From Boseongicola sp. (lineage in GTDB: Bacteria; Pseudomonadota; Alphaproteobacteria; Rhodobacterales; Rhodobacteraceae), in NCBI GenBank assembly GCA_028824715.1, contig JAPPCV010000169.1, forward strand, positions 77,630 to 141,629: a DNA stretch of 64,000 bases, read 5' to 3'. This document shows positions 36,319-45,376 of the stretch, piece after piece; position 1 is the stretch's first letter, and the number at the start of each line of letters is the position of its first letter. The notes below the pieces were generated by a model that was not told where the DNA came from, searched no databases, and worked only from the letters and a program-made list of their open reading frames with translations. Both the position numbers and the translations under genes were made by a program.

Positions 36319-38397
36319 ATGCAAGTCGTCCGCAGCATTTTCTTCGATCCATTGCTTCCGTGGGCGATGCTGTGGTCTTTGGCGGCGGTTTCGCTGGTCT
36401 TGATCGCGATTGCTGTCCGGGGCGGCCTTTCTGGCTGGTGGCTCCGCGGGATTGCCCTTTCGCTGCTCCTCGTGGCGGTTGCGAATCCGTCGACCCAGAT
36501 CGAGGAGCGGGAAGCGCTTTCGGACCTGGTCCTTCTTGTGGTTGACGAAAGCGCGAGCCAGAGCATCGACATTCGCCCTGCCCAGACTGCGGAGGCGATC
36601 GCGAGGGTGGAGGAGGAAATCGCCGCGCTTGGCAACGTCGGTCTGCGGATGTTTCATGTGGAAGACAGCGACGGCAATCGCGGCACGCTCCTGATGAAGG
36701 CGCTGGCCGACGCGATTGCAAGCGAGCCGCGCACGCGTGTTGCGGGCGTGATTCTCGTGAGCGACGGGCAATTGCATGACATTGATCACCTTCCGGAACT
36801 TCCCGCGCCGATGCACGTGCTGTTGACCGGGCAAGACGATGACTGGGATCGCCGCCTTCTGATCCGGAACGCACCGGCATTTGCGATCATTGACGAGCCG
36901 GTCACCTTGACGCTTAAGGTCGAGGATCAGGGAGCGGTTCCTGCCAGTCTTCCCGAGACGGCCGACATCGACATCTCCCTGGATGGCGGAGCGCCCGACC
37001 GGTTCCGGGTGCCGGTCGGCCAGGATGTCGAGCTTTCGGTGACGCTGCGCCACGGCGGCATGAACGTCATTCAGTTCACGCTGCCAGAACATTCGGGAGA
37101 ACTGACCACCCGCAACAATGCGGCGGTCGTGCAGATCAACGGCGTACGGGATCGCCTGAGGGTCCTGCTGGTCTCGGGTCAGCCACATGCAGGCGAGCGA
37201 ACCTGGCGCAACCTCCTGAAATCCGATGCCTCGGTGGATCTTGTGCATTTCACCATCCTGCGCCCGCCCGAAAAGCAGGACGGGGTTCCAGTGAACGAGC
37301 TCAGCCTGATCGCCTTCCCGACGCGAGAGCTCTTCCTGGACAAGGTCGGCGAATTCGACCTGATCATCTTCGACCGCTACAAGCTGCGCGGCATCATGCC
37401 GGCGATCTATCTCGACAGCATCAGGCGGCATGTCGAGGGTGGAGGTGCGCTCTTGGTCGCCGCGGGGCCGGACTTTGCGACGGCCGAATCAATATACCAT
37501 TCGCCGCTTGCCGAGATTCTCCCGGCCACGCCTAGCGGGCTGGTGCACGAGTTCGCCTACTTGCCAAAGGTGACCCGCATCGGCCAGCGCCACCCGGTGA
37601 CCGAAGGCCTGGATCCGGTGAAGGATGCGGCAACACGTGCCGAACAGTCCTGGGGCCGGTGGCTTCGGCAAATCGACGTTGCTGCCAAGGGCGACGGCCA
37701 CACGCTCATGGAAGGCCTGGACGACGCGCCGCTGCTGGTAATCGACCGGGTCGGAGAGGGGCGCGTTGCGCTCCTCGCGTCGGACCACGCCTGGCTCTGG
37801 TCGCGGGGCTTCGAGGGAGGTGGTCCGCAGCTGGAACTGCTCAGGCGATTGGCGCACTGGATGATGAAGGAGCCAGACCTGGAAGAAGAGGCGCTGACCG
37901 CGATCTCGGAGGGTCTGACCATGACGATTACGCGACGGACGATCCGTGACGAGATCGGAGACGTCGAGATCATCGGGCCGGATGGTGAAGTTGTCTTGCT
38001 GCAACTGGAAGAAGTCGGACCCGGTCGCTACTCGGCGAATTGGCAGGCACCGGGAGAGGGGCTCTACCGGCTGAGGGAGGGTGACCGGGAGAGTGTCGCG
38101 GCACTTGGACCGGCGGCGCTGAAGGAGTTCGCGGCCACTATAGCGAGCGATTCGCTCTTGGCAGATCCGGTGGCAAACACGCGCGGAGGCGTGCACAAGG
38201 TTGCCGAAGGCGTGCCGGACATTCGCCGGGTCCGGCAAGGTCAGGTCGCGTCGGGACGTGGATGGATCGGAATCACGCCGCGTGAAGCCTACCTGACGGC
38301 GGACATCCGCGTGTCGCCGTTGCTGCCGGCATGGATCATGCTGCTTCTCGCCTCGCTTCTGATGATCGGCACCTGGTTCTGGGAAGGACGGCGATAG
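36319..38397 (+). CDS. Large membrane-anchored protein of the MoxR operon (VWA/glutamine-amidotransferase-like)
   Basis: A 692-residue protein with two N-terminal membrane helices (WAMLWSLAAVSLVLIAIAV and IALSLLLVAVANP), a central VWA-like domain beginning LVLLVVDESASQSIDI, a class-I glutamine amidotransferase-like region around RVLLVSGQPHAGERTW, and a C-terminal helix, LPAWIMLLLASLLMIGTWFW. The DESAS sequence resembles the MIDAS motif DxSxS with one substitution (E for the spacer), so metal binding is plausible. Last gene of the MoxR operon, presumably working with the three upstream products in the membrane. Confidence 0.88.
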   Translation: MQVVRSIFFDPLLPWAMLWSLAAVSLVLIAIAVRGGLSGWWLRGIALSLLLVAVANPSTQIEEREALSDLVLLVVDESASQSIDIRPAQTAEAIARVEEEIAALGNVGLRMFHVEDSDGNRGTLLMKALADAIASEPRTRVAGVILVSDGQLHDIDHLPELPAPMHVLLTGQDDDWDRRLLIRNAPAFAIIDEPVTLTLKVEDQGAVPASLPETADIDISLDGGAPDRFRVPVGQDVELSVTLRHGGMNVIQFTLPEHSGELTTRNNAAVVQINGVRDRLRVLLVSGQPHAGERTWRNLLKSDASVDLVHFTILRPPEKQDGVPVNELSLIAFPTRELFLDKVGEFDLIIFDRYKLRGIMPAIYLDSIRRHVEGGGALLVAAGPDFATAESIYHSPLAEILPATPSGLVHEFAYLPKVTRIGQRHPVTEGLDPVKDAATRAEQSWGRWLRQIDVAAKGDGHTLMEGLDDAPLLVIDRVGEGRVALLASDHAWLWSRGFEGGGPQLELLRRLAHWMMKEPDLEEEALTAISEGLTMTITRRTIRDEIGDVEIIGPDGEVVLLQLEEVGPGRYSANWQAPGEGLYRLREGDRESVAALGPAALKEFAATIASDSLLADPVANTRGGVHKVAEGVPDIRRVRQGQVASGRGWIGITPREAYLTADIRVSPLLPAWIMLLLASLLMIGTWFWEGRR

Positions 38398-38444
38398 CGG
38401 CGGTTCACGTTCTGGCTTGCGCGCATCGCGTTGACGGGTCTCGT

Positions 38445-39674
38445 TTACTCGGCAGCCCGCAGCTCCGCGTCCACGGTGCCGGAATAAAGGTAGTCACGCG
38501 TTATGGGAACCGCATCGACCTCGCGTGACAATTGGAACTGGAACACGCCTTGGCGCCGAAGCCGGAACGTCTGCTCGCAGGCGACGAGGTAGAATTTCCA
38601 CATCCTCACGAATCTCTCGTCGTAGAGCTCGATCACCTTGTCGGCGTTCGCGACGAACCGGTCGAACCAGTGCCGGAGCGTATAGGCATAGTGGAGCCTG
38701 AGGGATTCGATGTCCGCAATCCACAGATTCTGGCGCTCGACCGAGGCCGCGATTTCCGAGAGGCTTGGCACGTAGCCGCCGGGAAAGATGTACTTGGCGA
38801 TCCACGGGTTGGTTGCGCAGGGCGCTTCCGAGGTCCCGATCGAATGGATGAGCGCCACCCCGTCAGGGGCCAGGAGATTGCGCACGGAACGGAAATAGGC
38901 ATCGAAGTACGGCAGCCCCACATGTTCGAACATGCCGACCGACACGATCCGGTCGAACCGTCCCGAAAGCTCGCGGTAGTCGGCCATTCGGAACTCGACC
39001 TGCCGTTCCAGGCCCTCCGACCGCGCACGCTCCTGCGCAACTGCGAGCTGCTCCTTGGAAAGCGTGATGCCGAGAACCTGGGCACCATGGTTCCGCGCCA
39101 GAGTGAGGCCCATCCCGCCCCAGCCGCTGCCGATGTCGAGAACGCGCATTCCCGGCTCGATTCTCAGTTTCTGGGCGATGTGGGCCTTCTTTTGCGCCTG
39201 CGCGGCTTCAAGCGTGTCGTCAGGCGACCGGAAATAGGCACAGGAATACTGCCGGTCCGCATCCAGGAAGAGCTCGTAGAGCTCGCCCGAAAGGTCGTAG
39301 TGGTGTGCAACGTTCCTGACGGAAATGCGGCCTGCATTGTGCTGCATGAACCGCCTGAGGGTTGTGCGAAGCTTCAGTTGCGCGTTGTGCCACCAGGCCC
39401 GATGCGGGTTGTCGAGGTTGCGGAGGATCAGTTCGAGAAAGCCGTGGAGGTCATCATTCTCGATGACGAGCGTTCCGTTCATGTAGCTTTCGCCGACTGC
39501 AAGTTCCGGGTTGGTCACCATGTGCCGGACAGTTGCGCTGTCCGTAACGGACACGTGTGCCTGCGGTCCCTTGCCGTCGCCGAACGTGAGCACCTTCCCA
39601 CCCGGCAACTCGACCGTCAGCAGGCCGATCTGGACGACCTTCCCAAGTGCAATGTCGAGAGCCCTTGTCCACAT
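38445..39674 (-). CDS. cfa: Cyclopropane-fatty-acyl-phospholipid synthase family methyltransferase
   Basis: SAM-dependent enzyme that adds a methylene bridge to unsaturated fatty acyl chains of membrane lipids, 409 residues. An N-terminal lipid-handling domain is followed by the methyltransferase: NVAHHYDLSGELYELFLD, SAM site VLDIGSGWGGMGLTLA, GITLSKEQLAVAQERA, and the SVGMFEHVGLPYFDAYF block with the bicarbonate-site His. All family landmarks are intact. Convergent with the MoxR operon; start ATG 39674 with a weak ribosome site. Confidence 0.92.
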   Translation of the reverse strand: MWTRALDIALGKVVQIGLLTVELPGGKVLTFGDGKGPQAHVSVTDSATVRHMVTNPELAVGESYMNGTLVIENDDLHGFLELILRNLDNPHRAWWHNAQLKLRTTLRRFMQHNAGRISVRNVAHHYDLSGELYELFLDADRQYSCAYFRSPDDTLEAAQAQKKAHIAQKLRIEPGMRVLDIGSGWGGMGLTLARNHGAQVLGITLSKEQLAVAQERARSEGLERQVEFRMADYRELSGRFDRIVSVGMFEHVGLPYFDAYFRSVRNLLAPDGVALIHSIGTSEAPCATNPWIAKYIFPGGYVPSLSEIAASVERQNLWIADIESLRLHYAYTLRHWFDRFVANADKVIELYDERFVRMWKFYLVACEQTFRLRRQGVFQFQLSREVDAVPITRDYLYSGTVDAELRAAE

Positions 39675-39999
39675 GTCTCAATCCTCGCGTGAACTGGCTT
39701 GCAAGCCCTGTATTCTATCGAATTGCGATGAATCTGCAACGCCTTGCCGAAAGATGAAAGTCCAGAATCTTCTCCAATTGGGTTGACCGTGTCGTCGAAC
39801 GCTTCCCGAGCCGGGGCATGCGCGCGGACCTTGGGAATTTCGCCTCCGCCCCGGTCGTGGCCTGACCCGTTCGGACCGGCAAGATACGGCACCGCATGCC
39901 ACTGCGATGAGTGATCCGATTTCATCAATTCTGGCGATTTATTGAATTGGGCAAATTCCTGGAACTGATTAAATGGCGCCGGCTGGACGGGAGGACGCC
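39675..39999. promoter_or_regulatory. Upstream region of the methyltransferase cluster
   Basis: A 325-base gap between divergent cfa and the MttB-type gene. It is GC-rich at 39790-39890, then AT-rich at 39910-39975 (TTCATCAATTC, TTTATTGAATTGGG), the likely promoter zone. I looked for cobalamin and glycine riboswitch landmarks because of the cluster's content and found no convincing set. No gene seen. Confidence 0.4.
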
Positions 40000-41505
40000 A
40001 TGCGGCGAATCAGACGGAAGGGAGGCGCCAGGGCCGAGGCGGCCGCAGGGGCGCTACCACCGTTGGGCGGGCGGTTCATGCCGCTGACGGATGCAGATTG
40101 CGATCAAGTCATCGACACCTCCTTTGCCATCCTCGACCGGATCGGGCTCGTCGGCGCACCCCCGGAGACCCGGCGCCTGGCGCTGGAGAGTGGCGCCGGC
40201 GAACGCGCCGATGGCCGCCTGACCTTTTCCCGCGCACTGGTCGACGAGATGATCGCCCGTGCCTCCAAGCGTGTGGAACTGCCCGGCTTCGACCCTGCCC
40301 GTGGCATCGAGGTCGGCGGCGGCAAGGTGCATATCGGCACCGGCGGCGCGGCAGTGCAGGTGCTGGACGGCGCGACGGGCCAGTTCCGCGACAGCACGCT
40401 CGAGGACCTCTATGGCCTGATGCGCATCGTCGATGCCTGCGACAACATCCACTATTCGCTTCGCCCGGTGGTGGCGCGCGACATTGCCGACCACCTCGCG
40501 CTCGACATCAACACCGCCTTCGCGGCGCTGAAGGCCACGTCGAAGCCGATCGGGACCAGTTTCTTCGAGCCAGCCAACGTGGCCCCGGTTGTCGAAATGC
40601 TGGACGCAGCGCTCGGGGCGACCTCCTATGCCGCGCAACCGTACTGCTTCGCCTCGATCTGTCATGTCGTGCCGCCTTTGACCCTGGCCAAGGAGGCATG
40701 CGGCGTGATGCAGGAATGTGTCCGCCTTGGCATGCCGCTGCAGATCTGCTCGGCAGCGCAGGCTGGCGCCACAAGCCCGGCGGCGCTGGCAGGTGCGCTG
40801 GCCCAGGGACTGGCGGAATCCCTGGCCGGGCTGGCGCTCGTCAACATGATGCGCCCGGGCTTTCCCTGCATCCTGGCCTTCATGCCGTTCATCTCGGACT
40901 TGCGTACCGGCGCCATGACCGGCGGGTCGGGCGAGGCCGCCGTCGCCAATGCCGCCGCCGCGCAACTGCTCTTGAAAATGGGCCTGCCTTCGACCGTCTC
41001 GGCCGGGATGACCGACGCAAAGACCGCCGATGCGCAGTCGGGCTATGAAAAGGGATACACCATCGCTCTGGCCGCCCAGGCCGGGGCCGACATGATCAAT
41101 CTCAGCGTTGGCATGCTGGGCTCGATCATGGCCGCCAGCAAGGAGGCACTGGTGATCGACAACGACATGTGCGGCGCCATCCTGCGCTCCGTCCGAGGCA
41201 TCGAGATGCCTGCGGGCGGCATCGACCTCGACATGATCGAAGCGGTCGTGACCGGAGAGGGCCACTACCTCGGCACCCGGCAAACGCTGGAGTTGATGAC
41301 CACCGAATACGTCTATCCCAAGCTCGGCGACCGCCAAAGCGTCAGCGACTGGCTGAACAGTGGCGCCAACACCGTTTGGGACAAGGCCCGCACCCGCGTC
41401 GCCGAGATCGAGGCGATGCCCGCGCCTTCGCATCTGCCGGCCGGTATCGAGGCCGCGATTCGCGCGCGCCTGCCCATCCATCTGCGTGAACCAGTGAAAG
41501 CCTGA
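40000..41505 (+). CDS. MttB-family methyltransferase, non-pyrrolysine type
   Basis: COG5598 family protein, 501 residues, TIM-barrel methyltransferases that move a methyl group from a quaternary or tertiary amine to a corrinoid protein. The frame has no internal TAG, so it belongs to the non-pyrrolysine branch, whose characterised members act on glycine betaine, proline betaine, carnitine or butyrobetaine. Family features: HIGTGGAAVQVLDGATGQFR, SLRPVVARDI, and GYEKGYTIALAAQAGADMIN. ATG 40000 is preceded by GGGAGGA. Stop lies three bases before the flavoprotein gene. No corrinoid-binding protein is encoded in the window, so the methyl acceptor is unknown. Confidence 0.85.
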   Translation: MRRIRRKGGARAEAAAGALPPLGGRFMPLTDADCDQVIDTSFAILDRIGLVGAPPETRRLALESGAGERADGRLTFSRALVDEMIARASKRVELPGFDPARGIEVGGGKVHIGTGGAAVQVLDGATGQFRDSTLEDLYGLMRIVDACDNIHYSLRPVVARDIADHLALDINTAFAALKATSKPIGTSFFEPANVAPVVEMLDAALGATSYAAQPYCFASICHVVPPLTLAKEACGVMQECVRLGMPLQICSAAQAGATSPAALAGALAQGLAESLAGLALVNMMRPGFPCILAFMPFISDLRTGAMTGGSGEAAVANAAAAQLLLKMGLPSTVSAGMTDAKTADAQSGYEKGYTIALAAQAGADMINLSVGMLGSIMAASKEALVIDNDMCGAILRSVRGIEMPAGGIDLDMIEAVVTGEGHYLGTRQTLELMTTEYVYPKLGDRQSVSDWLNSGANTVWDKARTRVAEIEAMPAPSHLPAGIEAAIRARLPIHLREPVKA

Positions 41506-41508
41506 GCC

Positions 41509-43923
41509 GTGAAGTCGAACGCGCATGTGGTGATCATTGGCGGCGGTGTCGTCGGTGTCTCCGCTCTCTACCTCCTCGCCAAGGCGGGAGTGACGGACAC
41601 GTTGTTGATCGAAAGGAACGAGCTGACAAGCGGTTCGACCTGGCATGCCGCTGGCAACATCCCGACCTATGCCAACAGCTGGGGCGGCATGCGCGCCGGC
41701 AACTATGCCTGGCGGCTCTACAAGGATCTTGCCGAAGAGGTCGACTATCCGATCACCTATCGCCACACCGGTGCTTTCTGGCCAGCCCATACGCAGGAAC
41801 GCATGGAGTTCTTTCGCCACCTGGTCGGCATCTCGAAGGGCTTGGGCTATGACATGAGGCTGCTCAGCCCGGCCGAGATGGACGCGATGCATCCCCATTT
41901 CAGGTCCGGCGACAGCGTCATCGGAGGAATCCACGACCCTTACGAGGGTGACGTCGACCCCAGCCAGCTGACCCAGGCATTGGCCAAGGGCGCGCGCGAC
42001 CGGGGCGCGCAAATTGCGCGGTTCGCCAGGGTGACCGGGATCGCAAGGCGGCCTTCGGGCGAATGGCACGTCGGCACCAACAAGGGTGCAGTGAACTGCG
42101 ACGTGGTGGTCAATGCCAGCGGCTATTGCGGTCGGCAGGTGGGCGAGATGGTTGGCGCAAGCCTGCCCGTCGTGACGCTGGAGCACCAGTATCTCGTGAC
42201 CCAGGCGCTGCCCGAGCTGGAGGCCGGCCCCGAGCTCTTCCCGCTCGTCCGTGACCCCGACATCAAGTACTACTTGCGGCGCGAACGAAACGGGCTGCTT
42301 CTGGGATCGTACGGCCATGCGGGACGCCCGGCCTGGCTTGATGGCATGCCCGATTGCTTTGCCAATCAGCTCTATCCCGACAGGGTCGACGATATCGCCG
42401 AGGTGATCGAGGCGGCTCTGGCGCATGTGCCGATCCTGAGCGAGGCTGGCGTCAGCCGCTTCGTCAACGGCCCGATTCCCTATTCGCCGGACGGCGCGCC
42501 GCTCTGCGGTCCGGCCTTTGGCCTGCCGAATTTCTATCACGCCTGCTGCTTTCCCGTGGGCATCACCCATTCCGCCGCCGCCGCCAAGACGTTGACAGAA
42601 TGGATCACCGACGGTGAACCGGAATGGGACATGTCGATGTGGGATCCACGCCGGTTCGGGAATTGGGCAAGCTTCGACTATACCGTCGCGCGGGCCAGCG
42701 AGCTCTATGAGAACCAGTACTCCATCCCGTTCCCGCACCGGATCTGGACATCGGCCCGCCCGGTGCAGACCACGCCGCTTTATGACAGGCTAAAGGCCAA
42801 GGGCGCTGTCTTCGGCCAGGTCGCCGGGTGGGAACGTGCCTTCTGGTTCGAGACCGACAACGCCAGGGACGACGGGCGCCTTAGCTTTCACCAGGAGGCC
42901 TGGCATGACGCGGTCAAGGCCGAATGCCAGGGCGTGCGCGACCATGTGGGTGTGATGGATCACGGCGGCTTCACCCGCTACGAGGTCGAGGGCGCCGGCG
43001 CCACGGCATTCCTCAACCACGTTTTCTGCGGCGCGATGCCGAGCATCGGGCGGGTCAAGCTCAGCTACATGCTGACCCATAAGGGCAGGGTCTGGTCCGA
43101 AGCAACCATCGCCCGCCTGGCCGAGACCCGCTATCTGCTTTGCGGCCCGACCCTGGCCGACCAGCGCGATCACGACTGGATGGCGCAGTTTCTGCCCGAT
43201 ACCGGTGTCACGCTGCGGCGCGGGTCGGATTGTGACGCGGCGCTGATGGTGATGGGACCGAAATCGCGCGCCGTGCTGCAACCGCTGTCCGATGCCGACC
43301 TGTCGAAGGACAGTGCGCCGTGGATGTCGGTGCGCGAAATCACCGTTGCCGGTGCGCCGGTGATCGCCATGCGGGTCTCTTATGTCGGAGAGCTGGGCTG
43401 GGAGCTGCACATGCGCAGCGCTGATCTGGTCACGGTCTATGAAGCGATCATGGCCGAGGGTGCGGACAGCGGCATTGTCGAGTTCGGGTCCTACGCGCTC
43501 AACGCCATGCGCCTGGAAAAGGGCTATCGCGCCTGGGGGGTCGATTTCGGGATCGAATACACCACATTCGAAGCGGGGCTGGACCGGTTCGTGAGCCGCA
43601 AGAAGGAAAGTTTCGTGGGCCGCGGTGCCTTCCTTGCTCAGCTGGAACAGGAAAGGGCGTATCACTTTGCCGCCTTCGAGTTGGACGGTCATGGCGCAGA
43701 TGCCCTTCCGTCCGACCCGATCTGCCGGGACGGGAAGCCGGTGGGCTATGTCAGTTCTGCTGCCACCGGGTTCCGTATCGGCAAGCGAATCGCGCTTGGC
43801 TATCTCACGGTTCCGGCCGAGCCGGGCGACAACCTTGAACTTGAGATCTTGGGCCAGCCGGTGCGCGCGACAGTGGCTGCCGCACCGTTCTATGACCCTT
43901 GCAACGAACGACTCAGGGCTTAG
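41509..43923 (+). CDS. Dimethylglycine dehydrogenase-like flavoprotein with GcvT domain
   Basis: An 804-residue oxidative demethylase: N-terminal FAD domain (VVIIGGGVVGVSALYLL; the STWHAAG histidine is the usual covalent-FAD site), a linker domain near residues 375-430, then GcvT aminomethyltransferase domains (MVMGPKSRAVLQPLSDADLS, YVGELGWELH, LEKGYRAWGVDFGIEYT) that pass the formaldehyde-level carbon to tetrahydrofolate. Relatives oxidise dimethylglycine, sarcosine or similar N-methyl compounds. The start is GTG at 41509. Coupling to the MttB-type gene suggests demethylation of the same compound in successive steps. The exact substrate is not readable. Confidence 0.92.
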   Translation: MKSNAHVVIIGGGVVGVSALYLLAKAGVTDTLLIERNELTSGSTWHAAGNIPTYANSWGGMRAGNYAWRLYKDLAEEVDYPITYRHTGAFWPAHTQERMEFFRHLVGISKGLGYDMRLLSPAEMDAMHPHFRSGDSVIGGIHDPYEGDVDPSQLTQALAKGARDRGAQIARFARVTGIARRPSGEWHVGTNKGAVNCDVVVNASGYCGRQVGEMVGASLPVVTLEHQYLVTQALPELEAGPELFPLVRDPDIKYYLRRERNGLLLGSYGHAGRPAWLDGMPDCFANQLYPDRVDDIAEVIEAALAHVPILSEAGVSRFVNGPIPYSPDGAPLCGPAFGLPNFYHACCFPVGITHSAAAAKTLTEWITDGEPEWDMSMWDPRRFGNWASFDYTVARASELYENQYSIPFPHRIWTSARPVQTTPLYDRLKAKGAVFGQVAGWERAFWFETDNARDDGRLSFHQEAWHDAVKAECQGVRDHVGVMDHGGFTRYEVEGAGATAFLNHVFCGAMPSIGRVKLSYMLTHKGRVWSEATIARLAETRYLLCGPTLADQRDHDWMAQFLPDTGVTLRRGSDCDAALMVMGPKSRAVLQPLSDADLSKDSAPWMSVREITVAGAPVIAMRVSYVGELGWELHMRSADLVTVYEAIMAEGADSGIVEFGSYALNAMRLEKGYRAWGVDFGIEYTTFEAGLDRFVSRKKESFVGRGAFLAQLEQERAYHFAAFELDGHGADALPSDPICRDGKPVGYVSSAATGFRIGKRIALGYLTVPAEPGDNLELEILGQPVRATVAAAPFYDPCNERLRA

Positions 43924-43929
43924 CGCCAA

Positions 43930-44485
43930 GGCATTGGACATTCCTGCGGCGGCACAGGTTGCAATCGTCGTCGTCTGCATCGTCGGCTGTGCCGCGACCC
44001 ATCCTCGGGTCAACGCGCGCTGGTCGGTGGTGCTGCTTGAGCGCACGAATCTCGCGAGCGGCACGACATGACGCTCGCCTGTGCCGGAGAGCGAATCCCG
44101 AGGCGTTCCGGTGATGTCCACGCTCGCGGTCATGGGGTCGAGGTCGCGGGACTGCGTTACAGGCCTGACAGGCGCGGATCTGTCGAAAGCGACATTCGCC
44201 ATTGCCACTTGGCAGGATCTGCATGTGAGGCACAGGCCGGTGCGGGCACAGCGCATCACTTATGTCGGCGAAGTGGGGTGGGAGCTGCACGTACAGACAG
44301 AATGCGTCCAGCGGGAGTTCGAGACCATCCTTGCCGCGCCGCAGGCTCCGAGGCTATGCGGCAGCATGGCTGTTGATGGCTGCCGGACGGAAGAGGGCTT
44401 TCGCCGTTGGGGCCATAAAGTCGTCCTGTTTGACAGCCCGGTGGAAGGCGGTCTCAGAATTGGGCAATTTTGCGCTTGGCTATAA
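43930..44485 (+). pseudogene. Second dimethylglycine dehydrogenase-like gene, collapsed to head and tail
   Basis: Just after the intact flavoprotein gene a second copy can be read: IPAAAQVAIVVVCIVGCAAT and SVVLLERTNLASGTT are the diverged start of the FAD domain (the GGGIVG loop is ruined to VVVCIVG), and a stop follows at 44069. Twelve codons later in another frame the GcvT domain resumes: LAVMGSRSRDCVTGLTGADL, RITYVGEVGWELHVQTE and TEEGFRRWGH, ending at 44485. Roughly 450 residues between are deleted. Clearly inactive. Confidence 0.75.
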
Positions 44486-44557
44486 GCAGCAAAATAAGCG
44501 TAATGGAGTACAATTCAGGAAAAGGGCGGGGCGCACAATGCACTTGGAAAGATCTGA

Positions 44558-44695
44558 AACACGTTCATCCAGGCGGACGGGCGGAAAGCACTCTACGACC
44601 TGGCCACGGACCCGTTCGAATTGAAAGACATGGTGCTCGGCCATCCACAACCGCAAGACTTGCCGAACCAGCCATTTCTGGTGGCGGCGCACTAA
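44558..44695 (+). pseudogene. C-terminal scrap of a sulfatase-like gene
   Basis: A 43-codon frame reads FIQADGRKALYDLATDPFEL then KDMVLGHPQPQDLP before TAA. The pattern of a basic/aromatic strand, DG, then LYDLxxDPxExxDL is the standard C-terminal signature of alkaline-phosphatase-superfamily sulfatases. No other part of such a gene is present. The call is tentative because the fragment is short. Confidence 0.45.
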
Positions 44696-45369
44696 TGCCG
44701 CCAATGGGGTATTGGGAAGAAATGCAAGCCGTCCTGCGAAAATGCGGCATCACGGTCCTAGTGGACGAAGTCGTTTGCGGCTTTGGTCGGACCGGCAACA
44801 TGTGGGGGTCGGAAACCCGGGAGCTGAAGCCGGACCTGATGTCCTGTGCCAAGGCCCCGTCGGCAGCGCTTTTCCCGATTTCCGCCTTGATGTTCACAGA
44901 CGAGATGTATGCCGAGATGATGAGGAATTCGGATGAGGTAGGCACCTTTGGGCTCGGATGTGCCTGCGCAGGTCACCCAGTGGGCGCTACGGTGTCGCTT
45001 GAGGCGCTGGATATCCACGACGCTATTGATCTGACAGGCCATGTCCGCAAAGTGAGTGAGACCTTTCTCGCCCGCTGCAACGAAATGATCGATCATCCAC
45101 TTGTCGCGGATGTACGCGGCGCAGGATTGTTCTGCGGCTTCGAACTGATGAAGGACGCCAAGGCCCGCGAGCCGTTTGATCCGTCGTGGAAGGTGGGCGA
45201 ACTGGTGCAGGACTTCGCCCATGATCGCGGTCTCTACCTGCGCTCAAACGGAGACCGGATGAGCTTCATGCCGCCACTGATCATTTCGGAAGACAAGATC
45301 GGGATTGCCGCCGAGCGGTTCCGGGGGGCGCCCGACCATGCCTGGGCGGTGGTCCGCGACAGAGCTTGA
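44662..45369 (+). pseudogene. Class III aminotransferase, C-terminal half only
   Basis: Homology starts at AEPAISGGGALMPPMGYWEE and runs to the stop at 45369: VDEVVCGFGRTGNMWGSETR (PLP-binding Asp), the PLP lysine in SCAKAPSAALFPISAL, and RGAGLFCGFELMKDA. Family members are about 450 residues; here only about 235 remain, so the N-terminal substrate and cofactor loops are missing. An ATG at 44697 could give a 224-residue product, but it has no ribosome site. The CAKAPSAALF stretch also departs from the usual AKxLSxxYxP pattern. Confidence 0.75.
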
Positions 45370-45376
45370 GGAAAGC

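Noticed and set aside
39880..39925. Cobalamin riboswitch candidate (GCCACTG-like piece) upstream of the MttB-like gene
   Set aside because: The remaining conserved boxes and helices are absent; a single short match is not enough.
40054..42738. An 894-codon open frame antisense to the MttB-like and flavoprotein genes
   Set aside because: Product is His/Arg/Gln-rich without domains; it mirrors two strongly supported genes on the other strand and is a by-product of GC-rich codon use.
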